Below the pieces are notes generated by a model. That model was not told the DNA's origin and ran no database searches. It saw only the letters and a list, made by a program, of their open reading frames with translations. This document shows positions 44,682 to 53,697 of a DNA stretch of 64,000 nucleotides, piece by piece. This DNA is from Ulvibacter algarum. Lineage in GTDB: Bacteria; Bacteroidota; Bacteroidia; Flavobacteriales; Flavobacteriaceae. The first letter of the stretch is position 1, and each line of letters begins with the position of its first letter. A program made the position numbers and the translations under genes. The stretch is taken from assembly GCA_947488905.1 (NCBI GenBank), contig CANLBJ010000001.1:186001-250000 (forward strand), read 5' to 3'.

Positions 44682-44724
44682 TTTTCTTTTTTGTACATTG
44701 AGCAATAGATCAATATACGTCAAA

Positions 44725-45438
44725 ATGATAAAAAGATTAAATCTAGAACATATTCTCTTTCTCGATATCGAGACTGTACCGCAGCATGAAAAATATAGTG
44801 ACTTAGACGAAACCACAAAAGCACTCTGGGAAGGGAAAACAAAATACCAGCGTAAAGATGATTTTACACCAGAAGAGTTCTATGACAGAGCAGGTATCTG
44901 GGCAGAATTTGGGACTATTGTCTGTATCTCTGTAGGCTACTTTAAAATACAAGGAGATCTAAGACAGTTTAGAACAACTTCATTTCATGGTGAAGAAGAT
45001 ATGCTCCTTAAAGAGTTTAAAACCTTGCTAGAAACACATTTTAACAAAACTCAACACGTGTTATGTGCCCATAATGGTAAAGAGTTTGACTTTCCTTATA
45101 TCGCAAGGCGTATGATTATTCAAGGTATAGATTTGCCTTTTAAATTAAATCTCTTCGGAAAAAAACCTTGGGAGGTACCTCATCTTGATACCTTAGAGCT
45201 ATGGAAATTTGGTGATTATAAAACCTTCACATCTTTAAAATTAATGGCTCATGTTTTAGGAATTCCTTCGCCTAAAGATGATATAGATGGCAGCGAAGTA
45301 CGTGATGTCTTTTATAAAGAAAACGACATTGATAGAATCATTACCTATTGTGAAAAAGATACTGTAACTGTTGCTCAGATTATTTTAAGATTACGCAACG
45401 AACCTCTTTTAATTAATGACGAAATATTAAGTGTTTGA
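44725..45438 (+). CDS. 3'-5' exonuclease, PolB-like DEDD type
   Basis: 237-residue protein of the predicted 3'-5' exonuclease group with a ribonuclease-H-like fold. Exo I is FLDIET (D14, E16), Exo II is the VLCAHNGKEFDFPYIARRM region, and Exo III is CEKDTVTVAQI near 215. The HLDTLELWKFGDYKTFTSL segment and the length fit the bacterial family with PolB-like exonuclease folds. It is likely to be a DNA- or RNA-trimming enzyme; the substrate is not known. ATG 44725 (MIKRLNLEHILFLDIET) is preferred over an in-frame TTG at 44698. It follows the MGMT gene closely, so a joint repair role is possible. Confidence 0.85.
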   Translation: MIKRLNLEHILFLDIETVPQHEKYSDLDETTKALWEGKTKYQRKDDFTPEEFYDRAGIWAEFGTIVCISVGYFKIQGDLRQFRTTSFHGEEDMLLKEFKTLLETHFNKTQHVLCAHNGKEFDFPYIARRMIIQGIDLPFKLNLFGKKPWEVPHLDTLELWKFGDYKTFTSLKLMAHVLGIPSPKDDIDGSEVRDVFYKENDIDRIITYCEKDTVTVAQIILRLRNEPLLINDEILSV

Positions 45439-45472
45439 TATTTCCGAAGTACTTAAGTATTACTGCAAAACA

Positions 45473-45504
45473 AAAATCCCGAATCATAAATGACTCGGGA
45501 TTTT
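45473..45504. terminator. Bidirectional terminator
   Basis: AAAATCCCGAATCA and TGACTCGGGATTTT form a strong hairpin with T-rich flanks on both strands. It serves the convergent exonuclease and subtilisin genes. Confidence 0.8.
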
Positions 45505-45530
45505 CTTTCAAATTAAAAATAAACTTAAAC

Positions 45531-48500
45531 TTACTTTTTTACAAAGCGCTCTATAAATGATGTTTCTCCTGCTTGAACTTTTAAGATATACACCCCACTA
45601 GCTAAAGAATTAACATTAATTGATTCTGTAAAAGCACCTTTTATTACTACTTGTCCAGATATATTTAACACCTCATAACTTGTTCCTGTTACGCCGGCTA
45701 ATCTAACATTTAAGTGACTTGCAGCTGGATTAGGATAGACGCTAAAATCTGCAGAAAATGGTGGCCCATCGTTACTCTGACCCTCAGATTGTGTACTGTT
45801 TGTACTTTGCGTTCCGCAAGGTCCTAGATTAGTCCATCCAGATGCAGTACGCTCATATAATGAGCCATTATAGGTTACACGATCACCTGTAGAATAAGAA
45901 GTACTACTATTGTAAGCAGCAACACCTGCACAAGGGTCTGTACTTGGTGCACTATTAGTCACACGCACATTATCTATAGCGATATCTGCTTGCCAAGTAC
46001 TACCCGTAAATCTATTAAAACGAACTTGAACCGTTCCGCCAGCATACGCGCTTAGATCTACTGTTGCTTCTAGCCAAGAGTTTCCTTGATTACCAGTCTC
46101 ACTCCATAACGATGTCCATGTAGCTCCGTTGTCTGAACTTGCTTCTAGAGCAATACTACCCATATCTGCAGCTCCATACATATGATAGTTAAATGTAATT
46201 CCTGCAGATGATGCCGTACTCAAGTCAAAACAAGGAGAGTTTAAAATAGCTCTCTTATTAGGATAGCCTACGTTGTTACCTGATGCTTCAACAAACATAT
46301 AGAATGATCCAGCCGCTCCACTAGAAGGTCCAGTACTACCAGAAGGTGTTCCACTAGAATCACGTGTCCAGTCTATATCATCTCCAGTACTAGTATTTGA
46401 CCAAGATCCTAATCCACTTTCATAACTCTCACTGTAAGGAAAAGCTGTAATACCTCCAGTACAACCGCCTGTTGCACCACCAGTAGTAGTAATTGTTCTT
46501 GTATTACTATAACCAGAGACATTACCTGCTGCATCTTTAGCTCGCACTCTGTAAGAATATGTAGTCGCTTCTGTTAATCCTGTAACATTTGCAGAAAGAC
46601 CATTAACTGATCCTATCACTGAGTTTCCTTGATAAATATCGTATCCAGTTACTCCTGTATTGTCACTTGAAGCACTCCAGTTTAATGTTACTGAAGTATT
46701 AGTAATATTTGCAGCAGTCAAGTTTGTAGGGTTAGACGGTGCTTGAGTATCTGCAGCTTGCGCTGTAATATTTACAGTATAATCTTCTACCTCTCCATAT
46801 GTAAATGTTTGACAAGATGTAGGGATTGCATTGTATTGCATCGCAACTCTCATTCTAGTTGTTCCAGATGACGCAGCAGTTGGTACTGTAAAGGTTCCGC
46901 TACTAGGAGTGTCTTTAGATGCTGCCTTTGACCAAACTAATTCTCCGCTATCTGTAAAGTCTCCATCCTTGTTGTAATCTACCCATACCGCATAAGCTTC
47001 ATCATAAACAGTTCCCGTCCAAGTAGGTGTTACTGTAACTGTATAAGGATTTCCCTTTGCCAGGTCTGTAGATATTGCTGTAAAGTCTGAATAGAACTGA
47101 GCACCACTTGCATTATTAATTGTGTTTAATTGAACCCTAGAAATATACTCGTCATTAGTATTTGTACTAGCTGAGTCACAATAGTTAAGACCTGCGACTG
47201 TAGTGGTTGCACTTGCTGTATTACTATAACCAGATACATTACCCGCCGCATCTTTAGCTCTAACTCTAAAAGAATATGTAGTTGATGGTGATAAACCACT
47301 CACTGAGTAAGATGTTCCATTTACAGAGGCAACAACACTGTTACCTTGATACACATCATATCCTGTTACTGCTATATTATCACTAGACGCATTCCAGTTT
47401 AACCCTACACTACTGCTTGTTACTCCAGAAGCAACTAAAGATGTTGGGTTTGATGGAGCTTGATTGTCTGCCACTGCATTGCCTAAACCAGAAACTATCA
47501 AACTAAATGCCTGGCTCCCTGAAGATAAAGAACCTTTATGTGTAACAGTTATCGTATAAGTACCAGATGCATTTGCAACATCTACACGCTCATAGTTATC
47601 TTTTGTATTATCTCCTTTACCGTTAGTGGTTACACCTGTTAATCTCCATGGTGTAAAATTTGATGCTCCTTTTGTTACTCTTACGTCTAGATCATTTACT
47701 AATGCCGCTGTACCTGAGTTAGTACCATTATTTACTGCACCAGCAACATCTGTCCATGAAATAGAGGTTAATAGATCATTTACTCCGTCACTTGTAACTT
47801 GTACGCTATAAGATTGTCCTGAGTTTAATGTTCTTTCTTCAATTTTAGATGCTGCGCCATTATCAGAAATTAATTCTGCAGCGGCTTTGGCATTCATTAA
47901 TCCCCAACCGTAAATAGCATCTGGTCCATTAGAGCCAGCATCATCTGCGGTATGTAATGCAATACCCTTTAGGGTTGCAGAACGCATATAACTACCGTTT
48001 AAGTTATTGTGATGTTGTTGTAACAGTAATAAAGATCCCGCAACGTTAGGAGATGCCATTGAGGTACCTGTAATACTTGCATAAGCTGTATTACTACTCT
48101 CATAGGTAGAGTATACACTTGTACCATTTCCTGTAATATCTGGCTTTATTCTATAGTCATCTGTAGGACCCTCACTACTTGAACTATTAATTGTAACACT
48201 GTTTAAGTCTCCATTTGCTGCAATGTTTGCATCCTGCGCATTTGCTACAACCATATTATTCTTAGAAGTAGAATGTCCAGTAAGTTTATCATAAGAAGAA
48301 TTTCCTGCTAAAGGGTTTCCGTTATAAGAGTTTTGGTTTCCATCATTTCCAGCAGCTACTACCATTAAATAATAGGGCGCATTATACATAACATTATCCC
48401 AATCTCTAGAGTCTTGTATATAAGCCCCAAAATATTGATCTGGCACTAAGTCTCCTCTAAAACCATAACTATGATTAGAAACTAACATCCCATTAGCTGC

Positions 48501-49130
48501 CTCTGAAGTAGCCTCAGCGACATCATTATTCCACATAGCTCCACGCACTTTAGATCTTGGCGCCATACCCTTTGCTGCTGCTTGTACACCAGATGCAGTA
48601 ATTGTACCAGTAACGTGTGCTGCGTGAAAGTTAAGTTGTGTACCACCTTCTGATGCGGCATCAATAATAGTAACTCTATTGGTTCCGCCTGCACCATCAT
48701 ATTCTTGGTGAGAAACACGAGCGTGGCCTCCATCCCATACGTTTGCTGTCATATTTTGACCATCTAAGCTTAAACCTAAACTACCACCTATGTTAAGATG
48801 ATTTGTTCTTGTAGATTTTGCAGCTGCCACATTAAACGTTCTATAATAAATAGCACTTCCGTCTTCTGCAAAACGCTGTAATTCTGCAATACCGCCGTCT
48901 TCTAAGGTAAGTTTTAAGGGGATGTTCTGTAATTGAGCTGCTTGTACTGCGAACTGTTTTTGTGTTTGATAATTTTGAGTTAATGTGGTTTCTAATGCAT
49001 TTAATACTGCTACATTAGATTTGCTTTTAATTTGCAAGCGCTCTGCAGGGGTTTGAGCTATTGCTAAGCCACCCGCCAAAAGAAGGCAAAAGGTGATAGA
49101 TTTTTTTAAATGAGTAAGGTTTGTTCTCAT
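45531..49130 (-). CDS. T9SS-exported subtilisin-like serine protease (S8 family), multidomain
   Basis: 1199-residue secreted protease. Signal peptide (SITFCLLLAGGLAIAQ), propeptide-like region, and an S8 domain with Asp133 (NVWDGG), His172 (HAAHVTGT), oxyanion Asn262 (AAGNDGN) and Ser357 (GTSMASPNVAG). After it: a beta-sandwich (430-545), a fibronectin type III domain (about 553-645), a GEVED domain (WVDYNKDGDF ... GEVEDYTV), a second FN3 domain, a MAM-like region (YESGLGSWSNT, FNYHMYGAADMGS), a short carbohydrate-binding CBM5/12-like module (SYSTGDRVTYNGSLYE) and a type A T9SS sorting domain (FSVYPNPAASHLNV ... VKK). It should be released or anchored at the cell surface and degrade external protein. 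Confidence 0.94.
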   Translation of the reverse strand: MRTNLTHLKKSITFCLLLAGGLAIAQTPAERLQIKSKSNVAVLNALETTLTQNYQTQKQFAVQAAQLQNIPLKLTLEDGGIAELQRFAEDGSAIYYRTFNVAAAKSTRTNHLNIGGSLGLSLDGQNMTANVWDGGHARVSHQEYDGAGGTNRVTIIDAASEGGTQLNFHAAHVTGTITASGVQAAAKGMAPRSKVRGAMWNNDVAEATSEAANGMLVSNHSYGFRGDLVPDQYFGAYIQDSRDWDNVMYNAPYYLMVVAAGNDGNQNSYNGNPLAGNSSYDKLTGHSTSKNNMVVANAQDANIAANGDLNSVTINSSSSEGPTDDYRIKPDITGNGTSVYSTYESSNTAYASITGTSMASPNVAGSLLLLQQHHNNLNGSYMRSATLKGIALHTADDAGSNGPDAIYGWGLMNAKAAAELISDNGAASKIEERTLNSGQSYSVQVTSDGVNDLLTSISWTDVAGAVNNGTNSGTAALVNDLDVRVTKGASNFTPWRLTGVTTNGKGDNTKDNYERVDVANASGTYTITVTHKGSLSSGSQAFSLIVSGLGNAVADNQAPSNPTSLVASGVTSSSVGLNWNASSDNIAVTGYDVYQGNSVVASVNGTSYSVSGLSPSTTYSFRVRAKDAAGNVSGYSNTASATTTVAGLNYCDSASTNTNDEYISRVQLNTINNASGAQFYSDFTAISTDLAKGNPYTVTVTPTWTGTVYDEAYAVWVDYNKDGDFTDSGELVWSKAASKDTPSSGTFTVPTAASSGTTRMRVAMQYNAIPTSCQTFTYGEVEDYTVNITAQAADTQAPSNPTNLTAANITNTSVTLNWSASSDNTGVTGYDIYQGNSVIGSVNGLSANVTGLTEATTYSYRVRAKDAAGNVSGYSNTRTITTTGGATGGCTGGITAFPYSESYESGLGSWSNTSTGDDIDWTRDSSGTPSGSTGPSSGAAGSFYMFVEASGNNVGYPNKRAILNSPCFDLSTASSAGITFNYHMYGAADMGSIALEASSDNGATWTSLWSETGNQGNSWLEATVDLSAYAGGTVQVRFNRFTGSTWQADIAIDNVRVTNSAPSTDPCAGVAAYNSSTSYSTGDRVTYNGSLYERTASGWTNLGPCGTQSTNSTQSEGQSNDGPPFSADFSVYPNPAASHLNVRLAGVTGTSYEVLNISGQVVIKGAFTESINVNSLASGVYILKVQAGETSFIERFVKK

Positions 49131-49602
49131 AATTTTAATTTTAGTGATTAGTTAATTAGGTAAAAATTACTGTCAATAAAAAACGCCATAATTAAGACTA
49201 AAGCGTGAATATCAACTTTGGTTTTAGCTATGACATGTTTAATAGGGGATAATAAAACTTGTTAACTAAGTTAAATCTCCCTAGCAGCATAGGTGGCTGC
49301 TTTACATTTCTTTGTTCGTCAATGATATTTTGTGAGTTATACGCTATAATTGGCAGCCCAAGAGGGCTAAATGACGCAAGCGGATTACGCAACAAAACCT
49401 TTATTTTTTTCATATATCAATAAGTTTTAGTGGTTAATTATTATTATTCTTTTACTAATTAACAATAATTTTATCGATTTAAAAATTATAATAGACCAAC
49501 TACATAAAACTTTATGAGTCTTAAATTAAAGCCCGGTTGTTATTATTTTTTTAAAGTAACTTCGTAGCACTAAGAATCTATACCGTTCAATTTTTTAAAA
49601 AA
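49131..49602. other. Non-coding gap with possible structured leader
   Basis: About 470 bp of AT-rich DNA between divergent genes. On the minus strand a 61-codon frame (49413-49228, MKKIKVLLRNPLASFSPLG) is open and includes two hairpin-like segments (AGCCCTCTTGGGCT and CAGCCACC...GGTGGCTG-like). I cannot tell whether this is a small gene, the subtilisin leader or chance. A weak TAACTTCG lies before the ABC gene. Confidence 0.35.
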
Positions 49603-51279
49603 ATGCTTTTAAACATAAATAATCTTTCTATTTCCTTCGGAAATGCCAAAAACCCCGTAGAAGTAGTCCACGACATTTCATTCTCTATAGCAGAAAATGA
49701 AATTGTAGGGATTGTTGGAGAATCTGGATCTGGAAAATCTGTTACCTCTTTAGCAATAATGGGATTATTACCTAAAAAAAATACGCACATAAAAGGAGAG
49801 GTTTTTTATAATGAGACTAATCTAACAACTCTTAAAATTTCCGAAGCAAGAAAACTACGCGGTAGTGAGATTGCCATGATTTTTCAAGAACCTATGAGTG
49901 CACTTAACCCTTCATTAAAATGTGGTTTTCAGGTTGCCGAAATGTTACAAAATCATACTTCGTTAAACGCAAGAGATGTTAAAAAAGAAGTCATATCTCT
50001 TTTTGAAAAAGTAAAACTGCCAAACCCCTTAGAGATTTTTAATAGATATCCTCATCAAATAAGTGGAGGGCAAATGCAGCGAGTGATGATTGCAATGGCG
50101 ATTGCTTGTAAACCAAAATTGTTAATCGCAGATGAACCAACAACAGCACTAGATGTAACGGTACAAAAAGAAATAATAGAATTGCTAAAAGAACTCCAAG
50201 CCGAAACTAAAATGGGTCTGCTATTTATCTCGCATGATCTGAGTCTAGTTAGTGAAATTGCAGATCGCGTGATTGTTATGTATAAAGGTAACATTGTTGA
50301 ACAAGGGACCGCAAACCAAATTTTTAAGGCGCCAAAAGATGATTACACAAAAGCGCTATTAGCCTCAAGACCAACCCTAGGAGAACGATTAAAAAAATTA
50401 CCTACTATTGCGGCAATTGCAGAGGGTTCTTTTAAACCAAAGCTAGTGAGCTCTATTGAACGTAGTGTGCGTCATAAAAAATTATATACCACTACTCCTA
50501 TATTATCTGTGAGAAATGTAGAAAAAGAATATTATAGCAACAGCGGACTCTTTGGTAAAAAAACAGCCTTTAAAGCGGTTGATGATGTAAGTTTTGAAGC
50601 TTATGAAGGAGAAACTGTAGGTCTAGTGGGAGAATCTGGCTGCGGAAAGTCTACGCTAGGCAAAGTCATACTAAAATTAGAAAAGGCAACTGCGGGCACC
50701 ATATTATACAGAGGTCAAGATATTGCGAAGCTTTCGTCTTCAGAAACTAGAATGCTCCGTAAAGAAATACAGCTTATTTTTCAAGACCCTTTTTCTTCTT
50801 TAAACCCAAGATTAACTATAGGTGAGGCTTTAATAGAACCTATGCTTGTTCATAGCATAGGTAAGAACAAGAAAGATAGAATGGGTAGGGTAGAAGATTT
50901 ATTAAAAAAAGTTGGGCTTGATGAAACTTATTTTAATCGCTATCCTCATCAATTATCTGGTGGACAACGCCAGAGAGTAGGTATAGCAAGAACCATAGCG
51001 ATGGAACCAAAACTTATTGTTTGTGATGAGTCTGTTTCTGCACTTGATATTTCTGTGCAGGCGCAAGTACTTAATTTATTAAATGAGCTAAAAGAAAGTT
51101 TTGGGTTTACTTATATATTTATCTCTCACGATCTTGCGGTAGTAAAGTATATGGCAGACCAACTGTTAGTAATGAACGCTGGTAAATTTGAAGAAGTAGG
51201 CGATGCAGATGAGATTTATGCGCAACCTCGTAAAGAATATACTAAGCGATTGATAGATGCAATCCCGAAAGGGATTTAG
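49603..51279 (+). CDS. ABC transporter ATP-binding protein with two ATPase domains (peptide/nickel type)
   Basis: 558-residue fusion of two oligopeptide-type ATPases (DppD-DppF or YejF-like). Domain 1: Walker A GESGSGKS near residue 39, signature ISGGQMQRV, Walker B LLIADEPTTAL. Domain 2: Walker A GESGCGKST near 345, signature LSGGQRQRVGIAR, Walker B IVCDESVSALD. The linker carries the C-terminal oligopeptide motif of domain 1 (YTKALLASRP), and the domain-2 end is YTKRLIDAIPKGI. No permease or binding protein gene is adjacent, so its membrane partners are encoded elsewhere. Confidence 0.93.
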   Translation: MLLNINNLSISFGNAKNPVEVVHDISFSIAENEIVGIVGESGSGKSVTSLAIMGLLPKKNTHIKGEVFYNETNLTTLKISEARKLRGSEIAMIFQEPMSALNPSLKCGFQVAEMLQNHTSLNARDVKKEVISLFEKVKLPNPLEIFNRYPHQISGGQMQRVMIAMAIACKPKLLIADEPTTALDVTVQKEIIELLKELQAETKMGLLFISHDLSLVSEIADRVIVMYKGNIVEQGTANQIFKAPKDDYTKALLASRPTLGERLKKLPTIAAIAEGSFKPKLVSSIERSVRHKKLYTTTPILSVRNVEKEYYSNSGLFGKKTAFKAVDDVSFEAYEGETVGLVGESGCGKSTLGKVILKLEKATAGTILYRGQDIAKLSSSETRMLRKEIQLIFQDPFSSLNPRLTIGEALIEPMLVHSIGKNKKDRMGRVEDLLKKVGLDETYFNRYPHQLSGGQRQRVGIARTIAMEPKLIVCDESVSALDISVQAQVLNLLNELKESFGFTYIFISHDLAVVKYMADQLLVMNAGKFEEVGDADEIYAQPRKEYTKRLIDAIPKGI

Positions 51280-51336
51280 ATTATCCATCATATTTTATTC
51301 CTTAAATAATCACTGTGCTTCTTTAAAATAGGGCAT

Positions 51337-51371
51337 AAAAAAAGCCCGTTCTAACCTCACAAAGAACGGGC
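51337..51371 (-). terminator. Rho-independent terminator (minus-strand T tail)
   Basis: GCCCGTTCT (51344-51352) pairs with AGAACGGGC (51363-51371). The plus strand has seven A residues directly before the stem, so on the minus strand the hairpin is followed by TTTTTTT. It may also act weakly on the ABC gene from the other side. Confidence 0.75.
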
Positions 51372-51661
51372 AAACCTTTTATCCATTTTTTTCGCAACAG
51401 ATTTGGGTGTAAATATTAATTTAAAAAGAACACTTTTCTAAAAACAAAACCAATCGCAATTATTAACTTAAATGTGTTTTTTACAGATTGGATCATTACT
51501 AATATAAGTAGGTTGTTCATTTTATTTGGGACTGTAAATATGAACATTACTTTTAAAATCGAAAGATAAAAAGCATAATTATTCGATGAAATACATCAAA
51601 TTTTAACATAATTGATGTATTTCACAGATGTAAACTGTTTTTTGTCGATATGAATTAAGGT
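51372..51661. other. Gap between ABC gene and metalloprotease gene; possible 34-residue peptide
   Basis: A minus-strand frame at 51520-51416 (MNNLLILVMIQSVKNTF ... VFFLN) of 34 codons is hydrophobic and basic and ends 45 nt before a strong minus-strand terminator. This might be a small protein or small RNA unit, or simply the 3' UTR of the metalloprotease gene. No other feature is seen. Confidence 0.3.
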
Positions 51662-52285
51662 TTAGCCCTTCCTTTTCTTCTTAGTAGATAGTACAGATTC
51701 TGTTGCGTAGTAGCTGCGACCGTAGTTTGAGCGCTTGTCTTCGCCTAGTCTTTTTGCAACTTGATTTGTCATTTTTATTACAAATGCTTCTTCTGCATTT
51801 GGAAAAGATAAATCATGACCATCATAATCTATTTTTTTACCACGATGTGAGTGATCTCCTTTTCTAGCGAGGTAGTCTTCATTTTCATACAACTCATTAT
51901 AACAATGTATGAGCTCATGTGACAATAAAGCTACTGGAGAGTTTGTGCCTTTGTTTCTTTTAAACCAGTTTTTTTTATGGTTTTTTCTAAATACAGCGCC
52001 GTGTGTGTCAAGAAACATCACACTATTTAATCTATGGTTATAAGCATTGCGATTGCCAGGAACAATGGTAATATTGTTTACTTGATCTGCGACTAGAACA
52101 TCTATTATATCTAAGGTTTTAGTCTCACCATCGTCTTCAAATGTGATAGTAAGTGCGTTAGACTTGTATAAAAAATCTATTGCAATAAAAGTATTACGCG
52201 TAAAACGATCTGAAATTTGATTATAATCTCTAGCCTCTTGATATATATAATTTGTAAACGTTCTATTAAGAGACCCTATCTTCAT
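51662..52285 (-). CDS. NleD/M91-like zinc metalloprotease
   Basis: 207-residue protein without a clear signal peptide. The zinc motif HELIH is at residues 123-127 in PVALLSHELIHCYNELY, with a likely third ligand or conserved Glu pair in NAEEAFVIKMTNQVAKRLG (165-166) and a R-S-x-YGRSYY end. This order is that of the M91 family (type III effector NleD) and of related toxin-type peptidases in other bacteria. The rest (IDFLYKSNALTITF, NRNAYNHRLNSVMF) is not recognised. It follows the CoA-transferase genes by 1 bp on the same strand. The assignment to M91 is from motif reading only. Confidence 0.65.
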   Translation of the reverse strand: MKIGSLNRTFTNYIYQEARDYNQISDRFTRNTFIAIDFLYKSNALTITFEDDGETKTLDIIDVLVADQVNNITIVPGNRNAYNHRLNSVMFLDTHGAVFRKNHKKNWFKRNKGTNSPVALLSHELIHCYNELYENEDYLARKGDHSHRGKKIDYDGHDLSFPNAEEAFVIKMTNQVAKRLGEDKRSNYGRSYYATESVLSTKKKRKG

Positions 52286-52286
52286 A

Positions 52287-52943
52287 TTACAGTTTCATTT
52301 CTGGTATATCACCTTCTATAATTAAATCTCCTTCTGTTACAGCTTCTATTTCTGAAACGCTAACCCCTGGAGCTCGTTCTAATAATTTAAACTTTCCGTC
52401 TACAACTTCTAGTACGGCAAGGTTAGTTACTATCTTTTTCACACAATTTACACCTGTTAATGGTAAAGAGCATTTTTTAAGCAGTTTAGATTCGCCAGCA
52501 CGATTAGTGTGCATCATAGCAACAATAATGTTTTCTGCAGATGCTACAAGGTCCATAGCTCCACCCATACCTTTTACCATTTTACCTGGTATCTTCCAGT
52601 TTGCAATATCACCGTTTTGAGACACTTCCATAGCGCCTAGTATTGTTAAGTCTACGTGTTGCCCACGTATCATCCCAAAACTAGTTGCAGAGTCAAACAA
52701 AGAAGCTCCTTTAAGAGCTGTTATAGTTTGCTTACCAGCATTAATCATATCTGGGTCTTCTTCTCCCTCAAAAGGAAAAGGTCCCATCCCTAATATCCCA
52801 TTTTCACTCTGAAACTCTACTTCAATATCTTCTCGTACAAAGTTTGCTACGAGTGTAGGAATGCCAATACCAAGGTTTACGTAATACCCATCTTGTACTT
52901 CTTGAGCGATGCGCTGTGCTATTTGTTCTTTATTTAGTGCCAT
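52287..52943 (-). CDS. scoB: 3-oxoacid CoA-transferase subunit B
   Basis: 218-residue beta subunit of succinyl-CoA:3-ketoacid CoA-transferase, which activates acetoacetate using succinyl-CoA. Signatures: ALNKEQIAQRIAQEVQDGYYVNLGIGIPTLVANF, read in parts, the catalytic Glu in FQSENGILGMGPFP near residue 46, and GGAMDLVASAENIIVAM. It is 3 bp after scoA on the same strand; the two make one heteromeric enzyme for ketone-body or fatty-acid use. Confidence 0.95.
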   Translation of the reverse strand: MALNKEQIAQRIAQEVQDGYYVNLGIGIPTLVANFVREDIEVEFQSENGILGMGPFPFEGEEDPDMINAGKQTITALKGASLFDSATSFGMIRGQHVDLTILGAMEVSQNGDIANWKIPGKMVKGMGGAMDLVASAENIIVAMMHTNRAGESKLLKKCSLPLTGVNCVKKIVTNLAVLEVVDGKFKLLERAPGVSVSEIEAVTEGDLIIEGDIPEMKL

Positions 52944-52946
52944 ATC

Positions 52947-53645
52947 TTATTTTTTGCGTACCGTTAATTGCTCAATTCTTTTTTCATATTTCTCACCCTG
53001 AAAAATGCGTTGTACAAAGATACCTGGTACGTGAATGTGGTTTGGGTCAAGCTCACCCGCTTCAACAAGTTCTTCTACCTCTGCTACGGTTACTTTTGCG
53101 GCTCCAGCCATGTTGGGATTAAAATTTCTTGCAGTTCCTTTAAAAATTAAGTTTCCTGCAGTATCTCCTTTCCAGGCTTTTACAAAGGCAAAATCTGCTT
53201 TAAATGCGTGTTCTAGCAAATGCATTTTACCATTAAATTCTTTTGTTTCTTTTCCTTCACCTACTTCGGTACCATAACCAGCTGGTGTGTAAAAAGCAGG
53301 GATTCCTGTTTTTGCTGCTTGGCAACGTTGTGCTAATGTTCCTTGCGGGATGAGGTCTACCTCAAGCTCTCCACTTAACATTTGTCTTTCAAACTCTGCA
53401 TTCTCCCCTACATAGCTAGAGATCATTTTCTTTATCTGATGTTTTTGTAATAATAGACCTAGTCCAAAATCATCGACACCTGCATTATTAGAAATACAAG
53501 TCACTCCTTTTACATTAAGTTCCACGAGTTTTGCTATCGCATTTTCTGGAATTCCGCTCAAGCCAAAACCTCCTAACATAAAGGTCATATTATCAGAAAC
53601 GCCTTTGCAAGCTTCAGAAACGTCTGCTACTGTTTTGTTTATCAT
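52947..53645 (-). CDS. scoA: 3-oxoacid CoA-transferase subunit A
   Basis: 232-residue alpha subunit. Conserved parts: [85 protein letters not shown], read in parts, and [20 protein letters not shown]. Start ATG 53645 gives [12 protein letters not shown], a normal family N-terminus. It lies 52 bp downstream of the PBP1A gene. Confidence 0.95.
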   Translation of the reverse strand: MINKTVADVSEACKGVSDNMTFMLGGFGLSGIPENAIAKLVELNVKGVTCISNNAGVDDFGLGLLLQKHQIKKMISSYVGENAEFERQMLSGELEVDLIPQGTLAQRCQAAKTGIPAFYTPAGYGTEVGEGKETKEFNGKMHLLEHAFKADFAFVKAWKGDTAGNLIFKGTARNFNPNMAGAAKVTVAEVEELVEAGELDPNHIHVPGIFVQRIFQGEKYEKRIEQLTVRKK

Positions 53646-53697
53646 AATTGGTTTTCTTTAAGCCGATGTTTTCAGCCATTAATATTTTCGCGCAAGC

